Below are positions 7,201 through 8,333 of a stretch of DNA of 8,333 nt, one piece after another. Each line of letters begins with the position of its first letter. The first letter of the stretch is position 1. Under the pieces are notes generated by a model, which searched no databases, was not told the origin of the DNA, and saw nothing but the letters and a program-made list of their open reading frames with translations. The position numbers were made by a program, and so were the translations under genes. The DNA comes from Verrucomicrobia bacterium TMED40. Lineage in GTDB: Bacteria > Verrucomicrobiota > Verrucomicrobiia > Opitutales > Seribacteraceae. The stretch lies in the NCBI GenBank assembly GCA_002167605.1, contig NHCT01000025.1, positions 26,210-34,542 on the forward strand, in the 5' to 3' direction.

Positions 7201-8333
7201 CCCGCCGGAAATGTCTCGATTACTCCAAAGTTTCGCCGAAGCCAGTACACACTTACGATTAACCAAACCCAAAACGGAGATGCAAATGGTTCCGGGAGTT
7301 ATGATTTCGAGGATCAAGTCTCCATTTCCGCTACTCCTGAATCAGGATACCTTTTCGATGAGTGGACCGGGGATACATCCTACCTTTCCAACCTTACATC
7401 ACCGCAAACGATCGTTACGATTCCCGCCGGAAATGTCTCTATTACTCCACAGTTCCGTCGAAATCAGTACACGCTTACAGTAAACCTCACCGAAAACGGA
7501 GATGCTAATGGCTCCGGGATTTATGATTTCGAAAATCAAGTCCCCATTTCCGCCACTCCTATATCAGGATACCTTTTCGATGAGTGGACCGGGGATACAT
7601 CCTACCTTTCCGACCCCATATCACCGCAAACGATCGTAACTATTCCCTCAAGCAACATCTCGATTACTCCAACTTTTAAGCCCATTCCCTTTTATATTTC
7701 AGCCACAACCTCAGATCCTGGAACCATATCCGGGACTGGGGATTACACACCGGGATCTACTGTTTCCCTCCTTGGTACGGGAGATACTGGTGATACAAAC
7801 GCACCACGTGGATACAAACTTGAAAAGTGGTCATGGACGAAAGGAAATGGATCAACTGGGCAAAGCTCCCAGAATCCGCTATCCTTCACTGCAGACGACA
7901 ACTATACTGTGATTGCCTACTTTTCTGCAATCCCTCCAAATGAAGTTACTTTTTCACTTGTGTCCGACCCAACCGGATCAGGTATTCTCTATGATGATCC
8001 AGACAAGCGGATCTGGGACCTTCCCACAGATCTTTACCAAAGAACCATTTCTGCTTCTCCCAAAACTGGTTATTCATTCATTGGTTGGAGCAGTACACCA
8101 ATCCTAAATTATTCTCCCAGTTGGAAATCATCAATCATTGAAACCTTACCTTCCGAGAACTCGATTCTTACGGCAAATTTCCTGCCTACTGTTCACAAAG
8201 TGGAAGTCGAACATGATCCGAGCCAAGGCACGGTGAGTGGTTCAGGTACCAATTTCGCTTCCAACCAGCAAACTACCTTAACTGCTCAACCTAACGAAAA
8301 CTATGAGTTCTCGGGTTGGACCATTGATAAGAC
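4225..8333 (+). CDS. Giant exported InlB-B-repeat protein (3' end outside window)
   Basis: The frame is open from 4132 to the window end without a stop. From the ATG at 4225 it gives at least 1369 residues. The start is uncertain: ATG 4225 gives a 30-residue n-region before the hydrophobic core VLFLLFILSNILCVSIHG (31-48). GTG 4246 or TTG 4267 would give a more normal signal peptide. None has a well-spaced Shine-Dalgarno sequence; AAAGG at 4261-4265 is too close to 4267. Residues 49-245 are the domain shared with the divergent PEP-CTERM protein. From residue 248 on, the protein is a chain of about 15 repeats of 70-85 residues. Each has a G-S-V-like turn, a GYxFxxWTG core and a final AxF strand, as in the divergent InlB B-repeat (Flg_new_2) type. 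Seven divergent copies come first, then five near-identical ones, two more divergent ones and a truncated one. The protein is likely a secreted or surface fibre or adhesin. Its C-terminal anchor is not visible, and no catalytic motif is seen. Confidence 0.9.
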   Translation, partial: MISYTSIVCNITKGLYTCSKSYLPRQTHKCVLFLLFILSNILCVSIHGSESQVVIHWASETLSGHADLLKDSNGNLLNAGGAGNGDGCLVTLGYFEDGTTSDPFAGTWKPLTYGTRMGDSSSGYGYEDGMFLFTTVFTKSSDSVIVYPYRPASFTLTTQEILTDDLPEPGTPLCIRFYDGTDAGLTARYNTVTGSGWLWPGFPVGDGIPQNYYFKVARGTAPSGSDWEYGSIFEDSDHEFSAAKISEFNLSVNISGSGSVTSVSGSYEYGTVVELNATADDHMDFVGWLGDGVADPTLEITSITLNQDRNITAVFQDTIYSVLVNPLGNGSVSLSGDGNYTFGTIVNLNATPDPGYLFSHWNGFGPDSNISASTTLSVSQDHALVGVFTAQSFDLNVSSADSSHGLVEVVQSGPYIYDGNYTINASPNPGYAFSHWTSSSNSLGMLESNSSQTTNLILSNDAVFEGHFSLTTYQLEVLMGPGGQSVSPGTGQQSSIALVPVTAQPIDGYEFTKWEDPYGILINPNSPNTDANMSRASGDVSITAKFSTQTHDIIIIEGEGGNAQVSPSQGPWDHFGVYDVNATPYPGYFFTGWTGTTESTDCLVDSNFSNPDNQIWLLNPVTLTANFSQSTYLIDTGESEGGVVSGAGNYTINDTPILEANESIGWDFSEWTGSNLEFLSDPNSSITLVSLSLAPSYLQFDAIFVRETYDHNISVEGNGSVTFNGSNLLNQTLDSNSTVQLLAEPTTGWAFTQWFGSPVSGNTDPYISFIPLESSEIRAIFNRNKYDLTVNQTENGDANGSGTYDFEDQVPISATPITGYLFDEWTGDTSYLSNLTSPQTTVTIPAGNISITPQFRKNQYTLTVNPTENGESNGSGTYDFEDQVPISANPVSGYLFEEWTGDTSYLSELTSPQTIVTIPAGNVSITPQFRRNQYTLTVNPTENGDANGSGSYDFEDQVPISATPISGYLFDEWTGDTSYLSDPISPQTIVTIPAGNVSITPKFRRSQYTLTINQTQNGDANGSGSYDFEDQVSISATPESGYLFDEWTGDTSYLSNLTSPQTIVTIPAGNVSITPQFRRNQYTLTVNLTENGDANGSGIYDFENQVPISATPISGYLFDEWTGDTSYLSDPISPQTIVTIPSSNISITPTFKPIPFYISATTSDPGTISGTGDYTPGSTVSLLGTGDTGDTNAPRGYKLEKWSWTKGNGSTGQSSQNPLSFTADDNYTVIAYFSAIPPNEVTFSLVSDPTGSGILYDDPDKRIWDLPTDLYQRTISASPKTGYSFIGWSSTPILNYSPSWKSSIIETLPSENSILTANFLPTVHKVEVEHDPSQGTVSGSGTNFASNQQTTLTAQPNENYEFSGWTIDK
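4369..4959 (+). other. Shared N-terminal domain, copy in the InlB-repeat protein
   Basis: Residues 49-245 (numbered from ATG 4225) match the N-terminal domain of the divergent PEP-CTERM protein. Blocks are VVIHWA (53-58), CLVTLGYF (88-95), FAGTWKPLT (104-112), MFLFTTVF (130-137), TPLCIRFYD (171-179), RYNT (188-191) and GWLWPGF (196-202). This copy is more compact, about 197 against 249 residues, because it lacks the neighbour's low-complexity insertions. The two Cys residues here (C88, C174) have no counterpart at the aligned positions in the other copy. Confidence 0.75.
4966..6579 (+). repeat. Seven divergent InlB-B-type repeats (protein level)
   Basis: By eye the units begin near 4966, 5182, 5398, 5635, 5872, 6115 and 6346, each 72-81 residues long. 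Cores in order are FVGWLGD, YLFSHWNG, YAFSHWTS, YEFTKWED, YFFTGWTG, WDFSEWTG and WAFTQWFG. Each unit ends in a strand such as ITAVFQ, ITAKFS or LTANFS. They differ strongly from each other in DNA and protein, so they are old duplications, unlike the following array. The unit borders are approximate. Confidence 0.8.
6580..7689 (+). repeat. Five near-identical 222-base tandem repeats (74 residues each)
   Basis: Units start at 6580, 6802, 7024, 7246 and 7468. The spacing is exactly 222 bases every time, with no indels. Each unit encodes Y-x-L-T-V-N ... NGDANGSG-x-YDFEDQV, then SGYLFDEWTGDTSYLS, then SPQTIVTIPAGNVSITPQF. DNA identity is high even at synonymous third positions, which points to recent expansion or homogenisation. 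Variable spots are the residues after VN (Q/P/P/Q/L), after GSG (T/T/S/S/I), before SGY (the ATPI/ANPV/ATPI/ATPE/ATPI stretch) and after SYLS (NLT/ELT/DPI/NLT/DPI). Unit 5 diverges in its last dozen residues (IPSSNISITPTFK). The array keeps the reading frame throughout and sits inside a series of much older repeats of the same fold. Confidence 0.93.
7690..8333 (+). repeat. Divergent InlB-B-type repeats after the array, last one cut by the window
   Basis: Two further units (about 7690-7932 and 7933-8190) and a partial third (8191 to the end) continue the same frame. Their cores are YKLEKWSW, YSFIGWSS and YEFSGWTI, with closing strands VIAYFSA and LTANFLP. They are longer and more irregular than the five identical units; the first carries the insertion GDTGDTNAPRGY before its core. 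The last begins KVEVEHDPSQGTVSGSG, a near-consensus start. The gene therefore continues well beyond the window. Confidence 0.78.

Noticed and set aside
6488..7483. Several short open frames on both strands within the 222-base repeats, encoding recurring peptides such as MISRIKSPFP
   Set aside because: They are out-of-frame or antisense readings of the repeat DNA. They recur only because the repeat does, and the long in-frame gene covers all of them.
6580..7689. CRISPR-like or mobile-element origin of the direct repeats
   Set aside because: The units are 222 bases long, contiguous without spacers, and encode a continuous InlB-type repeat. There are no terminal inverted repeats or transposase.

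Overview
The window holds two incomplete genes and one complete gene. The organism looks like an environmental bacterium of the Verrucomicrobiota/PVC type, possibly marine. This is an inference from three things: a PEP-CTERM protein with autotransporter-type beta-strand repeats, a neighbouring very large InlB-type repeat protein, and moderate-to-low GC. No rRNA or other marker gene is present to confirm it.

Layout. Bases 1-1413 (+) are the 3' part of a SNF2-family ATPase, whose start lies upstream of the window. Only 25 bases separate its stop from the stop of a convergent gene at 1439-3826 (-). That gene encodes a 795-residue exported protein with a signal peptide, a novel-looking N-terminal domain, beta-strand repeats and a C-terminal PEP-CTERM sorting signal. 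A 398-base AT-rich intergenic region (3827-4224) with two small dyads separates it from a divergent giant gene. That gene starts near 4225 (+) and is still open at the window end, with at least 1369 residues. It has a signal peptide, an N-terminal domain like the one in its neighbour, and then about fifteen InlB-B-type repeats of 70-85 residues. Five consecutive repeats (6580-7689) are near-identical and have an exact 222-base period.

The two exported proteins probably work at or outside the cell envelope. They appear to be paralogous at their N-termini (LVxLGxF, GTWxPLT, RFYD, RYNT and WLWP blocks in the same order) but carry entirely different C-terminal architectures. This is a head-to-head pair of mosaic surface proteins built on one shared module. 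The SNF2 protein is most likely functionally unrelated to them. No tRNA, rRNA, CRISPR, insertion sequence or phage gene was seen.
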